Shown piece by piece: positions 8,773 through 17,002 of a DNA stretch of 64,000 bases. Source of the DNA: Bacteroidota bacterium (GTDB lineage: Bacteria; Bacteroidota; Rhodothermia; Rhodothermales; JANQRZ01); NCBI GenBank assembly GCA_038746285.1, contig JBCDKT010000008.1, positions 1 through 64,000 on the forward strand, in the 5' to 3' direction. Below the pieces are notes generated by a model. The model saw only the letters and a list, made by a program, of their open reading frames with translations. It did not search any database and was not told the origin of the DNA. The translations under genes and the position numbers were made by a program. How positions within the stretch are numbered: the first letter of the stretch is position 1; each line of letters opens with the position of its first letter.

Positions 8773-10134
8773 TCAGAAGCGGAGGATGAAGGCGGTCTCG
8801 ATGCCCGGCTCGGAGCGGACGGTGAGCGTGCCGCCGTGGAGCCGGAGGATCTGACGGCTCAGGCTGAGGCCGATCCCGCTGCCCGTCGTCTTGGTGGTGA
8901 AGAACGGGACGAAGATGCGCTCGCGCGCCTCGGGCTCGATCCCTGGCCCGTTGTCCTGCACCTCGATCATCACCTGCCCTGTCTCGCCGACGCGGGCCCG
9001 GAGCGTGATGCGGGCGTCGGGCTGCCCGGCGAGCGCCTGCATCGCGTTGAGCAGGAGGTTGATCAGCACCTGCTCGATCAGCTCCTCGTCGGCGGCCAGC
9101 TCCAGCGTCGGGGGGACGACCTCGACCACGAGCGCGACGCCCTGCTCGGCCATCGAGGTCCGCAGGAGCGTCCGCACGTTGGCGAAGAGGTCGGCAATGG
9201 GGAAGAGCGCGAAGGTTGGCTTCGGGATCTTGGTGAGGCTGCGGTAGGACTCGACGAAGTGGATCAGCCCCTGGCTCCGCCGCTCGATGGTCTGGAGCGC
9301 CTCGCGGGCGTCGCCGAGCGGCACCTCGGCTTCTCCGTTGCGGTGCAGGAGTTGGTTGGCCGTCGCCGCGAGCGAGGCAATCGGCGCGACCGAGTTGACG
9401 ATCTCGTGGGTGAGTACGCGCGTGAGTTGCTGCCATGCCTCCATCTCCTTCTCTTCGAGCTCGCTGCGGATGTCCTGGAGCGAGACGAGCGTGTGGGGCT
9501 CGCCGGCGAGACGGAACTGCGCGGCGTGGACGGCGAGGTCGAGCACGCGGTCGCTGCGCTCGACACGGACGAGAGTGCGCTCGCCGGAGCCGAGGGCGGG
9601 CAGCGTCTCCACGAGCCGCGAGCCGAGCGGGGCGAGGCCGCTGACGTGCCGGAGGCGGGGCCGCCCGAGGAGCCGCTTCGCTGCCCGGTTGAAGAGGATC
9701 ACCTCGCCGTCCGCCCGAAACGCGATCAGCGACACGCCGACGTGCCGGACGACGGTCTGGAGCACCTGCGCCTGCTCCTCGCGCTCGGTGCGAAGCTGCC
9801 GGAAAGCGTCGGAGACCTCGGCGAAGCGGTCGGCGATGGCCTCGAACATCGGCCCCTGGCCGCGCGCCGGGACCGTCAGCGAGAGGTCGTCGTAGCGGAT
9901 CGCTTCCAGGAAGCGGAGGAGGTCGCGCGGCGTGCGCTCGGTGTAGCGGACGAGCGCCCAGGCCTGCCACAGCCCGGCGAGCACCGCGAGCACCGTCACC
10001 CCGATCCACGTCGCCGGCCCCGCAGCGGCGAGCCACACCGCCGCTCCCACCGTCGCGCACAGCGCCACGAGGCGGAGCGCGAGCTGGACGCGGTAGCGGC
10101 GGAGCAACCGGCGGAGCCTGGGAGGGGCCGTCAT
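8773..10134 (-). CDS. Sensor histidine kinase (NtrY-like), partner of the NtrC-type regulator
   Basis: 453 aa from the ATG at 10134; an earlier frame-mate at 10230 would translate an intergenic repeat. Two N-terminal membrane helices (LRLVALCATVGAAVWLAAAG and the next segment) are followed by a HAMP-like linker and a PAS-like region (VSLIAFRADGEVILFNRAAK). Then come the phospho-acceptor box THEIVNSVAP (His about residue 243), N box INLLLNAMQAL, G1 DNGPGIEP and F/G2 PFFTTKTTGSGIGLSL. There is almost no periplasmic loop, so the signal is likely sensed in the membrane or cytoplasm. It lies downstream of the response regulator and probably phosphorylates it. Confidence 0.92.
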   Translation of the reverse strand: MTAPPRLRRLLRRYRVQLALRLVALCATVGAAVWLAAAGPATWIGVTVLAVLAGLWQAWALVRYTERTPRDLLRFLEAIRYDDLSLTVPARGQGPMFEAIADRFAEVSDAFRQLRTEREEQAQVLQTVVRHVGVSLIAFRADGEVILFNRAAKRLLGRPRLRHVSGLAPLGSRLVETLPALGSGERTLVRVERSDRVLDLAVHAAQFRLAGEPHTLVSLQDIRSELEEKEMEAWQQLTRVLTHEIVNSVAPIASLAATANQLLHRNGEAEVPLGDAREALQTIERRSQGLIHFVESYRSLTKIPKPTFALFPIADLFANVRTLLRTSMAEQGVALVVEVVPPTLELAADEELIEQVLINLLLNAMQALAGQPDARITLRARVGETGQVMIEVQDNGPGIEPEARERIFVPFFTTKTTGSGIGLSLSRQILRLHGGTLTVRSEPGIETAFILRF

Positions 10135-10164
10135 GGCGAGGTTACCGGATTTGCGCTGAAGAGA

Positions 10165-10277
10165 TGATGGCGAATGAGGATAGAGAGTAGAGGATAGAAG
10201 ATGGGAAAGCAATCCCGAGCGCAGAGCCACCGTCGGTGCTCACCAGCGATCCTCCATCTTCGACCCTCTATCCTCCT
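10165..10277. repeat. Intergenic inverted repeat made of GGATAGA-like words
   Basis: Between the kinase and regulator genes, words such as GAGGATAGAGAGTAGAGGAT are followed about 60 bp later by the reverse-complement words CCATCTTCGACCCTCTATCC. The pair can form a long imperfect hairpin. The same word set appears at 56460-56545. A dispersed non-coding repeat or intercistronic mRNA hairpin is possible. Confidence 0.55.
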
Positions 10278-11666
10278 TCAAAGCCCGTACTTCTCGATCC
10301 GGCGGTAGAGCGACTTGCGCGTCAGGCCGAGGGCCTCGGCGGCGCGGCTGATGTTGCCGCCGTGCTTCGAGAGCGCCTTGCGGATCACCTCGCGCTCGAC
10401 GGCTTCGAGGTCGAACGACTCCAAGGCCAAGAGCGCCTCGCCGCGCTCGGCGTCGAGGCTGTCGTCGGACGGGGCGGAGAACATCAGGTCGGCCGGCTGA
10501 AGCGTCGACGTGTCGGAGAGGATCACGGCGCGCTCGACGGTGTGCTGGAGTTCACGGACGTTGCCGGGCCAGGTGTAGCCCTCCATCTTCTCAAGGGCCG
10601 CCTCGGACAGTCCGGCGACCGGCTTGTCGTACTTCCGGGCGTAGACTCCGGCGAAGTGCTCGGCGAGGAGGCCGAGGTCGCCGTCGCGCTCGCGCAGCGG
10701 CGGGAGCCGGACCTCGACCGTGTTGATCCGGTAGAGGAGGTCCTGCCGGAACGTGCCCTCCCGGACCGACTCGTAGATCGGCCGGTTCGTTGCCGAGACG
10801 AGGCGGATGTCGACCGGCCGCGCCGCCGCAGAGCCGACGCGCGTGACTTCGCGCTGCTGGAGTACGGTGAGGAGCTTCTGCTGCTGCACCGGCGGGATGT
10901 TGCCGATCTCGTCGAGGAAGAGCGTCCCGCCCGTTGCCACCTCGAAGCGGCCCGCCCGGTCGTCGTCGGCCCCGGTGAAGGCCCCCTTGACGTGGCCAAA
11001 GAGCTCGCTCTCGAACAGGCTCTCCGAGAGCGCGCCGAGGTCGACCCCGACGAAGACCTCGTCGGCGCGGCCTGAGAAGCGGTGGAGGGCGCGGGCGACG
11101 AGCTCCTTGCCGGTCCCGTTCTCGCCGAGGATGAGGACATTGGCGTTCGTCGGGGCGACCTTGCGGACGGTCTCGAAGACGGCCTGCATCGCCGCGCTCT
11201 GGCCGATGATCTCGCCGAGCCGGCCGTCGAGGTCGTCGCCGAGGGCGTCGCGCTGGGCGCGGAGTCGCTCCGCCTCGGCGCGCGTCCGCCGGAGCCGGGC
11301 CGCCGCCGAGATCGTGGCGACGAGCTTCTCGTTCTGCCACGGCTTCGTCACGAAGTCGAGGGCCCCGCGCTTCATCGCCCGCACCGCGAGGTCCACGTCG
11401 CCGTAGGCCGTAATCATCACGACCGCCGCCGCCGGGTCGAACGTCAGGATGCGGTCGAGCCAGTGCAGGCCTTCTTTGCCGGACGAGGCGTCGCGCTGGA
11501 AGTTCATGTCGAGCAGGATCGCGTCGAAGGCCTCCTCGCGGAGGAGCGCCGGGAGCGCGTCGGGCGAGGTCGCCGTGGTGACGTCGAAGCCGCGCCCGCC
11601 GAGGAGGAGGCGGACGGCGGTGAGGATGTCCTCGTTGTCGTCGATGATGAGGGCGCGAGGGGACAC
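10278..11666 (-). CDS. NtrC-family sigma-54-dependent response regulator
   Basis: 462 aa. The receiver domain has acidic pair DDNED and phospho-acceptor Asp53 (ILLDMNF), then T in VMITAYGD and Lys in FVTKPW. The AAA+ domain has Walker A GENGTGKE (181-188), the sigma-54 contact loop GAFTGA (228-233) and Walker B TLFLDEIG. A Fis-type helix-turn-helix (GGNISRAAEALGLTRKSLYR) ends the protein. It activates sigma-54 promoters from distant paired sites. The gene is divergent from the adaptor gene, and four sets of paired palindromes plus -24/-12 elements occur in this window, making it the likely controller of the permease array. Confidence 0.95.
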   Translation of the reverse strand: MSPRALIIDDNEDILTAVRLLLGGRGFDVTTATSPDALPALLREEAFDAILLDMNFQRDASSGKEGLHWLDRILTFDPAAAVVMITAYGDVDLAVRAMKRGALDFVTKPWQNEKLVATISAAARLRRTRAEAERLRAQRDALGDDLDGRLGEIIGQSAAMQAVFETVRKVAPTNANVLILGENGTGKELVARALHRFSGRADEVFVGVDLGALSESLFESELFGHVKGAFTGADDDRAGRFEVATGGTLFLDEIGNIPPVQQQKLLTVLQQREVTRVGSAAARPVDIRLVSATNRPIYESVREGTFRQDLLYRINTVEVRLPPLRERDGDLGLLAEHFAGVYARKYDKPVAGLSEAALEKMEGYTWPGNVRELQHTVERAVILSDTSTLQPADLMFSAPSDDSLDAERGEALLALESFDLEAVEREVIRKALSKHGGNISRAAEALGLTRKSLYRRIEKYGL

Positions 11667-11760
11667 GGTCGGTGGACGGTGAGACGGTGAGACGGCGGAC
11701 GGTGAGACGGTAGACAGACGGGTACCGTAGGGGCGAACGGCGTTCGCCCTGACTGTGGCA
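11667..11760. repeat. Short direct repeats and a palindrome upstream of the regulator
   Basis: The words GGTGAGACGG and GGTGGACGG/GCGGACGG repeat five to six times at about 11670-11716. A 9-bp perfect stem GGGCGAACG/CGTTCGCCC (11731-11749) preceded by GTAG follows. This is the left part of the 312-bp divergent space between regulator and adaptor genes; no gene is seen in it. Confidence 0.6.
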
Positions 11761-11834
11761 CCCCGTCCGGGTCATGCACCAACGCTGTGCCTTCGCGCTG
11801 AGGCATCGGCACGCCGCAGCGGCAGGGCGTGCGG

Positions 11835-11871
11835 TGGGCGCTGGCGCACGGTCGGTGTGCGGGAGCGCACA
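11835..11871. promoter_or_regulatory. Paired 16-bp enhancer palindromes, site A
   Basis: TGGGCGCTGGCGCACG (11835-11850) and TGTGCGGGAGCGCACA (11856-11871) start 21 bp apart, two helical turns, so both lie on one DNA face. They are 54 bp upstream of the -24/-12 element at 11924. The same pair with the same 21-bp step occurs at 19474, 33461 and 46831. NtrC-type activators bind such paired sites as oligomers. It could also serve the divergent regulator gene. Confidence 0.8.
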
Positions 11872-11923
11872 GTCCGAGAGCGAAAATAGGGGCGATGTGG
11901 TAGAATAGGGGAGGTGCCGGGCC

Positions 11924-11939
11924 TGGCATACCCGTTGCC
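11924..11939 (+). promoter_or_regulatory. Sigma-54 (-24/-12) promoter A
   Basis: TGGCATACCCGTTGCC matches the consensus TGGCACG-N4-TTGCA with exact spacing and invariant GG and GC. Transcription should start near 11950, about 30 nt before the adaptor ATG at 11979. The adjacent gene for a GAFTGA-bearing activator supports it. Confidence 0.85.
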
Positions 11940-11978
11940 ATTCGATATTCCATCACTCCGCCTTCCTGCTTCCCACTC

Positions 11979-13322
11979 ATGCCCGACGACCGGACCTCGA
12001 AACCGACGACCTCTGCGTCGCAAAACGGTATCCTCTCCCAGCCCATCGGTTCGCGCTCCGGTGGCGGTGAGGGGGTGGACCGCCGCGTCGAGAAGAAGAC
12101 GTGGACGCCGAAGCGGATCGCGCTCGTCGCTGGGGTGCTCGCGCTCGTTGCACTCGTCGCGTGGGCCTTCCTTTCGCAGCGCGGCGGGCGGCGCTACAAC
12201 GTCGAGGCCGACCGGCTGACGATCTCGACCGTCGAGCGCGGGACGTTCCAGGAGTATGTCTCCGTCACCGGCTCCGCGCTCCCGATCCGGACGATCTACC
12301 TCGACGCCGTCGTCGGCGGGCAGGTCCAGGAGCGGTACGCCGAAGAGGGGGCGGTCGTCCAGGCGGGCCAGCCGCTCGTCCGGCTCTCGAACGACAACCT
12401 GACGCTCCAGACGCTCGGCAACGAGGCGCAGCTCACCGAGCAGATCAACAACATCCGCAACACCCGCCTCGCCCTCGACCAGAACGAACTCAACCTCCGC
12501 CAGCAGCTCACCCAGCTCGAGTACGACCGCACCCGGCTGCGCCGCGAGTACGAGCGCAACCGCGACCTCTTCAGCCAGCGCGTGATCGCCGAGCGGGAGT
12601 TCGAGGAGGTCCGCGACGAGTACGAGTACACGCAGCAGCGCCTCGAACTGACGCGGCAGGGCTACCGCCAGGACTCGCTCGCGCGCGCACTCCAGCTCGC
12701 CCAGATGAGCGGCCAGCTCGCCCGGCTCCAGCAGAACCTCGCGCTCGTCCAGCAGGCGATGGACAACCTCGTCGTCCGCGCCCCGATCGCGGGCCAACTC
12801 TCGGCGCTCGATGCCGAAATCGGGGCGAGCCGCCCGGCCGGGTCCCGGATCGGGCAGATCGACGACCTCGACGGGGTCAAGGTCCGCGTGCCGATCGACG
12901 AGCACTACATCGCCCGCGTCGCGCCGGGCCAGCGCGGGCAGGTGACCGTCAGCGGCGCAACCTACACGCTCGACGTCGCGAAAGTCTTTCCCGAAGTCGT
13001 GAACGGACGGTTCGAGGTGGACATGGAGTTCGCCGGCGCTGTGCCGGACGTGCGGCGCGGCCAGAGCCTCCGCATCCGCCTCGAGCTCGGCGAGTCGGCC
13101 GAGGCGCTCCTGCTCCCGCGCGGCGGCTTCTTCACGACGACGGGCGGCAACTGGGTCTACGTCCTCACCGGCGGCGGCGGCGAGGCCGTGCAGCGCCCGA
13201 TCCGCCTCGGCCGCCAGAACCCACAGTTCTTCGAGGTCGCCGAGGGCCTCCAGCCCGGCGACCGCGTCGTCACCTCGGGCTACGACACCTTCGGCGACGC
13301 CGACCGCCTCGTGCTGAAATGA
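11979..13322 (+). CDS. HlyD/MacA-like periplasmic adaptor (membrane fusion protein)
   Basis: 447 aa. A cytoplasmic tail of about 45 residues precedes one membrane helix (RIALVAGVLALVALVAWAFL). Then come a lipoyl half-motif (GGQVQERYAEEGAVVQAGQP), a long alpha-helical hairpin of about 150 residues rich in Q, E, R and L, the second lipoyl half (VVRAPIAGQLSALDAEIGA), a beta barrel and a membrane-proximal domain. In MacAB-type pumps the adaptor links inner-membrane permease to outer-membrane channel. It is first in the unit driven by promoter A, followed by an ATPase and permeases. It is the only adaptor gene here and may be shared by several permeases. Confidence 0.9.
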   Translation: MPDDRTSKPTTSASQNGILSQPIGSRSGGGEGVDRRVEKKTWTPKRIALVAGVLALVALVAWAFLSQRGGRRYNVEADRLTISTVERGTFQEYVSVTGSALPIRTIYLDAVVGGQVQERYAEEGAVVQAGQPLVRLSNDNLTLQTLGNEAQLTEQINNIRNTRLALDQNELNLRQQLTQLEYDRTRLRREYERNRDLFSQRVIAEREFEEVRDEYEYTQQRLELTRQGYRQDSLARALQLAQMSGQLARLQQNLALVQQAMDNLVVRAPIAGQLSALDAEIGASRPAGSRIGQIDDLDGVKVRVPIDEHYIARVAPGQRGQVTVSGATYTLDVAKVFPEVVNGRFEVDMEFAGAVPDVRRGQSLRIRLELGESAEALLLPRGGFFTTTGGNWVYVLTGGGGEAVQRPIRLGRQNPQFFEVAEGLQPGDRVVTSGYDTFGDADRLVLK

Positions 13323-13330
13323 ACGTTTGT

Positions 13331-13357
13331 AGGGCCACACCGCCGGTGTGCCCCTAC
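13331..13357. repeat. Intercistronic palindrome ending in CCCCTACG
   Basis: AGGGCCACACCG pairs with CGGTGTGCCCCT with one bulged C, followed by ACG. It fills the 58-bp gap between adaptor and ATPase genes and resembles the palindromes between permease genes. Confidence 0.65.
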
Positions 13358-13380
13358 GCCACCCATCCAACCCGATACCC

Positions 13381-14157
13381 ATGACCCACATCGACATCTC
13401 CGACCGCCGGCCGCTGATCCGCACCGAAGGGCTGCGCAAGGTCTACACGACCGACGAGGTCGAGACGACGGCGCTCGCGAACGTCACGCTCGACATCAAG
13501 ACCGGCGAGTTCATCGCGATCATGGGGCCCTCGGGCTGCGGCAAGTCGACGCTGCTCAACATCCTCGGCCTCTTGGACCAGCCCTCGGGCGGGCAGTTCG
13601 TCTTCGACGGCACCGACGTCTCGGGCGCAGGCGAGCGCCGCCGGGCCGACCTCCGCCGGGGCACGCTCGGGTTCGTCTTCCAGAGCTTCAACCTGATCGA
13701 CGAGCTGACGGTCTACGAAAACGTCGAGCTCCCGCTGCTCTACCTCTCGATCTCGTCGAAGGAGCGCAAGGAGCGGACCGAGGCCGCGCTCGACCGGGTC
13801 GGGATGGCGCACCGGCGGGACCACTTCCCGCAGCAGCTCTCCGGCGGCCAGCAGCAGCGCGTCGCCATCGCCCGCGCCGTCGTCGCCAGCCCCCAGCTCA
13901 TCCTCGCCGACGAGCCGACGGGCAACCTCGACTCGACCAACGGCGACGAGGTGATGAAGCTGCTCTCCGAACTCAACGAGGCCGGGGCGACGATCGTCAT
14001 GGTGACGCACTCCCCGGCCGACGCCGAGTTCGCGCACCGGGTCATCAACCTCTTCGACGGGCAGGTGGTGAGCGAGCACTTTATGGAGAAGGAGTACGCG
14101 CTCCCGCACCAGCAGAGCGACCCGAGTCCCCAGCAGAACGAGCAGAACCCCTCGTAA
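13381..14157 (+). CDS. LolD/MacB-type ABC transporter ATPase
   Basis: 258 aa from the ATG at 13381. Walker A GPSGCGKST, Q-loop VFQSFNLIDELTVYENVELP, signature LSGGQQQRVAIARAVV, Walker B LILADEPTGNLDS and H-loop MVTHS are all canonical. The Q-loop wording is that of ATPases serving type VII (FtsX/MacB) permeases. A Gln/Ser/Pro-rich C-terminal tail of about 25 residues follows the conserved end. It powers conformational work across the inner membrane. With the adaptor upstream and permeases downstream, it most likely drives the nearby array. Confidence 0.95.
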   Translation: MTHIDISDRRPLIRTEGLRKVYTTDEVETTALANVTLDIKTGEFIAIMGPSGCGKSTLLNILGLLDQPSGGQFVFDGTDVSGAGERRRADLRRGTLGFVFQSFNLIDELTVYENVELPLLYLSISSKERKERTEAALDRVGMAHRRDHFPQQLSGGQQQRVAIARAVVASPQLILADEPTGNLDSTNGDEVMKLLSELNEAGATIVMVTHSPADAEFAHRVINLFDGQVVSEHFMEKEYALPHQQSDPSPQQNEQNPS

Positions 14158-14180
14158 CCAGTCACCTAACCGCCTGGGCC

Positions 14181-14567
14181 ATGAAAACCCTCCTCGCTGT
14201 CCTCGCGCTCCTCGCCCCGCTCACAACCGTCGCCCCGACCGACGAGCCGCTCGCACTCACCGACGACCTGGTCGGGACGTGGCAGGTGGACCTCCGCCCG
14301 ACCCCCGACGCCGAGCCGTACTACCAGGAGCTCATCATCTCCTCCGTGGCCGACGGCGCGCTGGCCGGCGTGTTCTACGGATCGGCGGTGCAGTTCGGCC
14401 GGGTGAGTCTGGGGCAAGATGGGGTCGTCTTCGCTTTTGTGACGATGGACCGCTCGTCGCGCTACGTCACCACGGGTCGCCTCGTCGACGGCCGCCTGGA
14501 GGGCGTGACGTACTCGCCCGACCGCGACCTGCTCCAGTCCTGGCAAGCCGAGCGCTCGGGAGAGTAA
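14181..14567 (+). CDS. Secreted hypothetical protein, lipocalin-like
   Basis: 128 aa with a signal peptide (MKTLLAVLALLAPLTTVAPT). The body contains LVGTWQVDLRPTPDAEPYYQ and several beta strands, ending VDGRLEGVTYSPDRDLLQSW. The GTW start followed by alternating strands resembles small lipocalin-like or extracellular 'conserved beta-barrel' domains; that is a weak resemblance. It lies 23 nt after the ATPase gene and 26 nt before the first permease, so it belongs to the same transcript and is likely a periplasmic accessory or cargo-handling protein. Confidence 0.6.
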   Translation: MKTLLAVLALLAPLTTVAPTDEPLALTDDLVGTWQVDLRPTPDAEPYYQELIISSVADGALAGVFYGSAVQFGRVSLGQDGVVFAFVTMDRSSRYVTTGRLVDGRLEGVTYSPDRDLLQSWQAERSGE

Positions 14568-14593
14568 CGCGTCTGACCGGCGCTCCGCCTGCC

Positions 14594-16963
14594 ATGTGGA
14601 AGAACTACCTCAAGACCGCCCTCCGCGCACTGCGCCAGCAGCCCGGCACGACGGCGATCACCATCGTCGGCCTCGCGGTCGGGATGGCGGCGTGCCTGCT
14701 GATCGCGCTGTGGGTGCAGGACGAACTGAGCTACGACCGCTTCCACGCCGACGCCGACCGGACGTACCGCGTCCTCCGCGAGTTCGACATTCCCGACCTC
14801 CAGGCCACAATCGGGACAACGCCGTCCGCGCTGGCCCCCGCGCTGGAGGACGGGGTCGCCGCCGTCGACCTGGCGGTGCGCGTGCTTCGGACCGCGCCCG
14901 TCGTCGAGCGCGGCACGTCGACGTTCGTCGAGCCGGACGTCCTCCGGGCCGATGCCGCGTTCTTCGACGTGTTCTCGTTCCCGACTCTGCGCGGCGAAGC
15001 CCGGCTCGGCCAGCCCGGCACGGTCGTCCTCACGGAAGCGATGGCAGCGAAGTATTTCCCCGGTACCGATCCGCTCGGGCAAACGCTGCGCGTCGGGGGC
15101 GAGGACCTGGAGGTGACGGCGGTGGCGGCGAACGCGCCCGCCAACTCGCACCTGCAGTTCGATTTCGTCGCGCCGCTCGGGACGACGGACATGGGGTGGG
15201 GCTATAACAACTACGCGACCTACGTGCGGCTCCGTGACGGGCAGCCGGCCGGTGCCGCCCTCGCCCAGATCGCCGAGGTCATCCAGCCCCATACGCAGGC
15301 CCGGAACGAGCGCGAGGCGGCCATGATCGGGGGCGGCGACGCGTTCATCCCGCACCTCCAGCCGATCACCGGCATCCACCTCGGGCACGGCGTCCCGGTT
15401 GAGATCGAGTCGAGCGGCAACGTGCTCTACGTATTCATCTTCGCGGCGCTGGCTGTCTTCATCCTGCTGCTGGCCGGGATCAACTTCGTGAACCTCGCCA
15501 CGGCGCGGTCGGCGGAGCGGGCGAAGGAGGTCGGGATGCGCAAGACGCTGGGGGCAAGCCGGGGGCAGCTCGTGCGGCAGTTCCTGAGCGAGTCGGTCCT
15601 GCTGAGCCTGGGCGCGCTCGTGCTGGCCCTGGGCCTGAGCAGCCTATGCCTGCCCTTCCTCGAACAGCTTTCGGGCAAGGCGCTGAGCCTGGGCGCTGTC
15701 CTCGGCGGACCGCAGGCGCTGTGGACTGTCGCGCTGGCGCTGGCGGTGGGCCTGCTGGCGGGCGGCTACCCGGCGTTCGTGCTGAGCGGTTACCGGCCGG
15801 CGCGCGTCCTCAAAGGTGCGGGGCGCGACGGGCGCGGCGGCCACCGGCTGCGCCAGGGCCTCGTGGTCTTCCAGTTCGCGCTCTCGATCGCGCTCCTGGC
15901 AGGCACGGCCATCGTCTTCAGCCAGCTCGACTTTATGCAGAGCCAGGGCCTCGGCTTCGATCAGGCGAACGTGCTGCTGATCGAGGAGGTGGAGACGCTC
16001 GACGGACGGCGGGCGGCGTTCGAAGACGAGATCGCGGCGTTGCCGGGGGTCGAGGGCGTCACGTCCGGCTTCTCGGTGCCGGGGAGGCTCTTTATGAACT
16101 CGATGTGGCCGGCGATGGAGCCGGGCGGCGAGGCGCACAACCTCGACTACTCGTTCGTCGACTTCGACTACACCGACCTGTTCGGCATCGAGATCGTGGC
16201 CGGGCGCAGCCTGTCGCGGAGCCTGGCGACGGACTCGTTCTCGGTGCTGATCAACGAGGCCGCCGCGCGCGACTACGGCTGGTCGCCGGAGGAGGCGCTG
16301 GGCCAGACCTTGATGCGCGACGAGCGCAGCGACCGGCCGTACCGGGTAGCCGGCGTGACTGAAGATTTCCACTACCGCTCGCTGCACGCAGAGGTCTACC
16401 CCCTGGTCCTCTTCGGGCCGCTCCGGGACCCGCGCTACGTCGCCGTCCGCCTGGCGCCCGACCGGGTGCCGGCCACGCTCGAACAGATCGACGCACGGTG
16501 GGACCGCTTCTCGGACCTGCCGTTCGCCTACTCGTTCCTCGCCGACAACCTCGCGGCGCAGTACCGCACCGAGGAACGGCTGTCGGCGCTGTTCGGGGTG
16601 TTCGCCGGCCTCGCGGTGCTGATCGGCTGCCTCGGGCTGTTCGGGCTGGCGGCCTACACCGCGCAGCGGCGGACGAAGGAGATCGGCGTGCGCAAGGTCC
16701 TCGGCGCGAGTGTCGCCCACATCGTGGCACTGCTCTCGAAGGACTTCGTCGTCCTCGTCCTCGTCGCCTTCGCCCTGGCGGTGCCGGTGGCGTACCTCGC
16801 CATGCAGCGCTGGCTGGAGGCCTTCGCCTACCGGATCGACCTCAGGCTGGGGCTGTTCGTGCTGGCGGGCGGCCTGGCGCTCGCCGTCGCGCTGGTGACG
16901 GTGGGCTACCAGGCTGCGCGGGCCGCGCTCGCCGACCCGGTCGAATCGCTCCGCTACGAGTAG
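14594..16963 (+). CDS. Dual-FtsX-domain ABC permease, array member 1
   Basis: 789 aa. Predicted layout is one membrane helix near residues 18-42, a MacB-like periplasmic domain to about 280, three helices, a fifth helix (VVFQFALSIALLAGTAIVF), a second periplasmic domain and three C-terminal helices. Hallmarks are NFVNLATARSAERAKEVGMR in the middle and FGLAAYTAQRRTKEIGVRK near the end. It starts MWKNYL where its paralogs start MLKNYL. It is the first permease after the adaptor and ATPase and so the best candidate to form a complete pump with them. The ATG at 14594 is chosen by alignment with the other members. Confidence 0.93.
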   Translation: MWKNYLKTALRALRQQPGTTAITIVGLAVGMAACLLIALWVQDELSYDRFHADADRTYRVLREFDIPDLQATIGTTPSALAPALEDGVAAVDLAVRVLRTAPVVERGTSTFVEPDVLRADAAFFDVFSFPTLRGEARLGQPGTVVLTEAMAAKYFPGTDPLGQTLRVGGEDLEVTAVAANAPANSHLQFDFVAPLGTTDMGWGYNNYATYVRLRDGQPAGAALAQIAEVIQPHTQARNEREAAMIGGGDAFIPHLQPITGIHLGHGVPVEIESSGNVLYVFIFAALAVFILLLAGINFVNLATARSAERAKEVGMRKTLGASRGQLVRQFLSESVLLSLGALVLALGLSSLCLPFLEQLSGKALSLGAVLGGPQALWTVALALAVGLLAGGYPAFVLSGYRPARVLKGAGRDGRGGHRLRQGLVVFQFALSIALLAGTAIVFSQLDFMQSQGLGFDQANVLLIEEVETLDGRRAAFEDEIAALPGVEGVTSGFSVPGRLFMNSMWPAMEPGGEAHNLDYSFVDFDYTDLFGIEIVAGRSLSRSLATDSFSVLINEAAARDYGWSPEEALGQTLMRDERSDRPYRVAGVTEDFHYRSLHAEVYPLVLFGPLRDPRYVAVRLAPDRVPATLEQIDARWDRFSDLPFAYSFLADNLAAQYRTEERLSALFGVFAGLAVLIGCLGLFGLAAYTAQRRTKEIGVRKVLGASVAHIVALLSKDFVVLVLVAFALAVPVAYLAMQRWLEAFAYRIDLRLGLFVLAGGLALAVALVTVGYQAARAALADPVESLRYE

Positions 16964-16986
16964 GGGTTTGATTAATCAAACCCCTA
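16961..16986. repeat. Perfect 26-bp palindrome in permease spacer 1-2
   Basis: The stop codon TAG of member 1 begins a perfect palindrome (left arm TAGGGGTTTGATT) with an AT-rich centre, filling most of the 39-bp spacer. It can form a hairpin at the cistron boundary. It differs in sequence from the other spacer palindromes but has the same GGGG/CCCC base and CTAC tail. Confidence 0.85.
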
Positions 16987-17002
16987 CAGACCTCTTCTCT
17001 CC

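Noticed and set aside
11775-11800. A minus-strand -24/-12 element for the regulator's own gene (GGCAC and TTG words at about 11785)
   Set aside because: Spacing between the GG and the TTG is one base short of the sigma-54 rule, and the -12 GC is absent.
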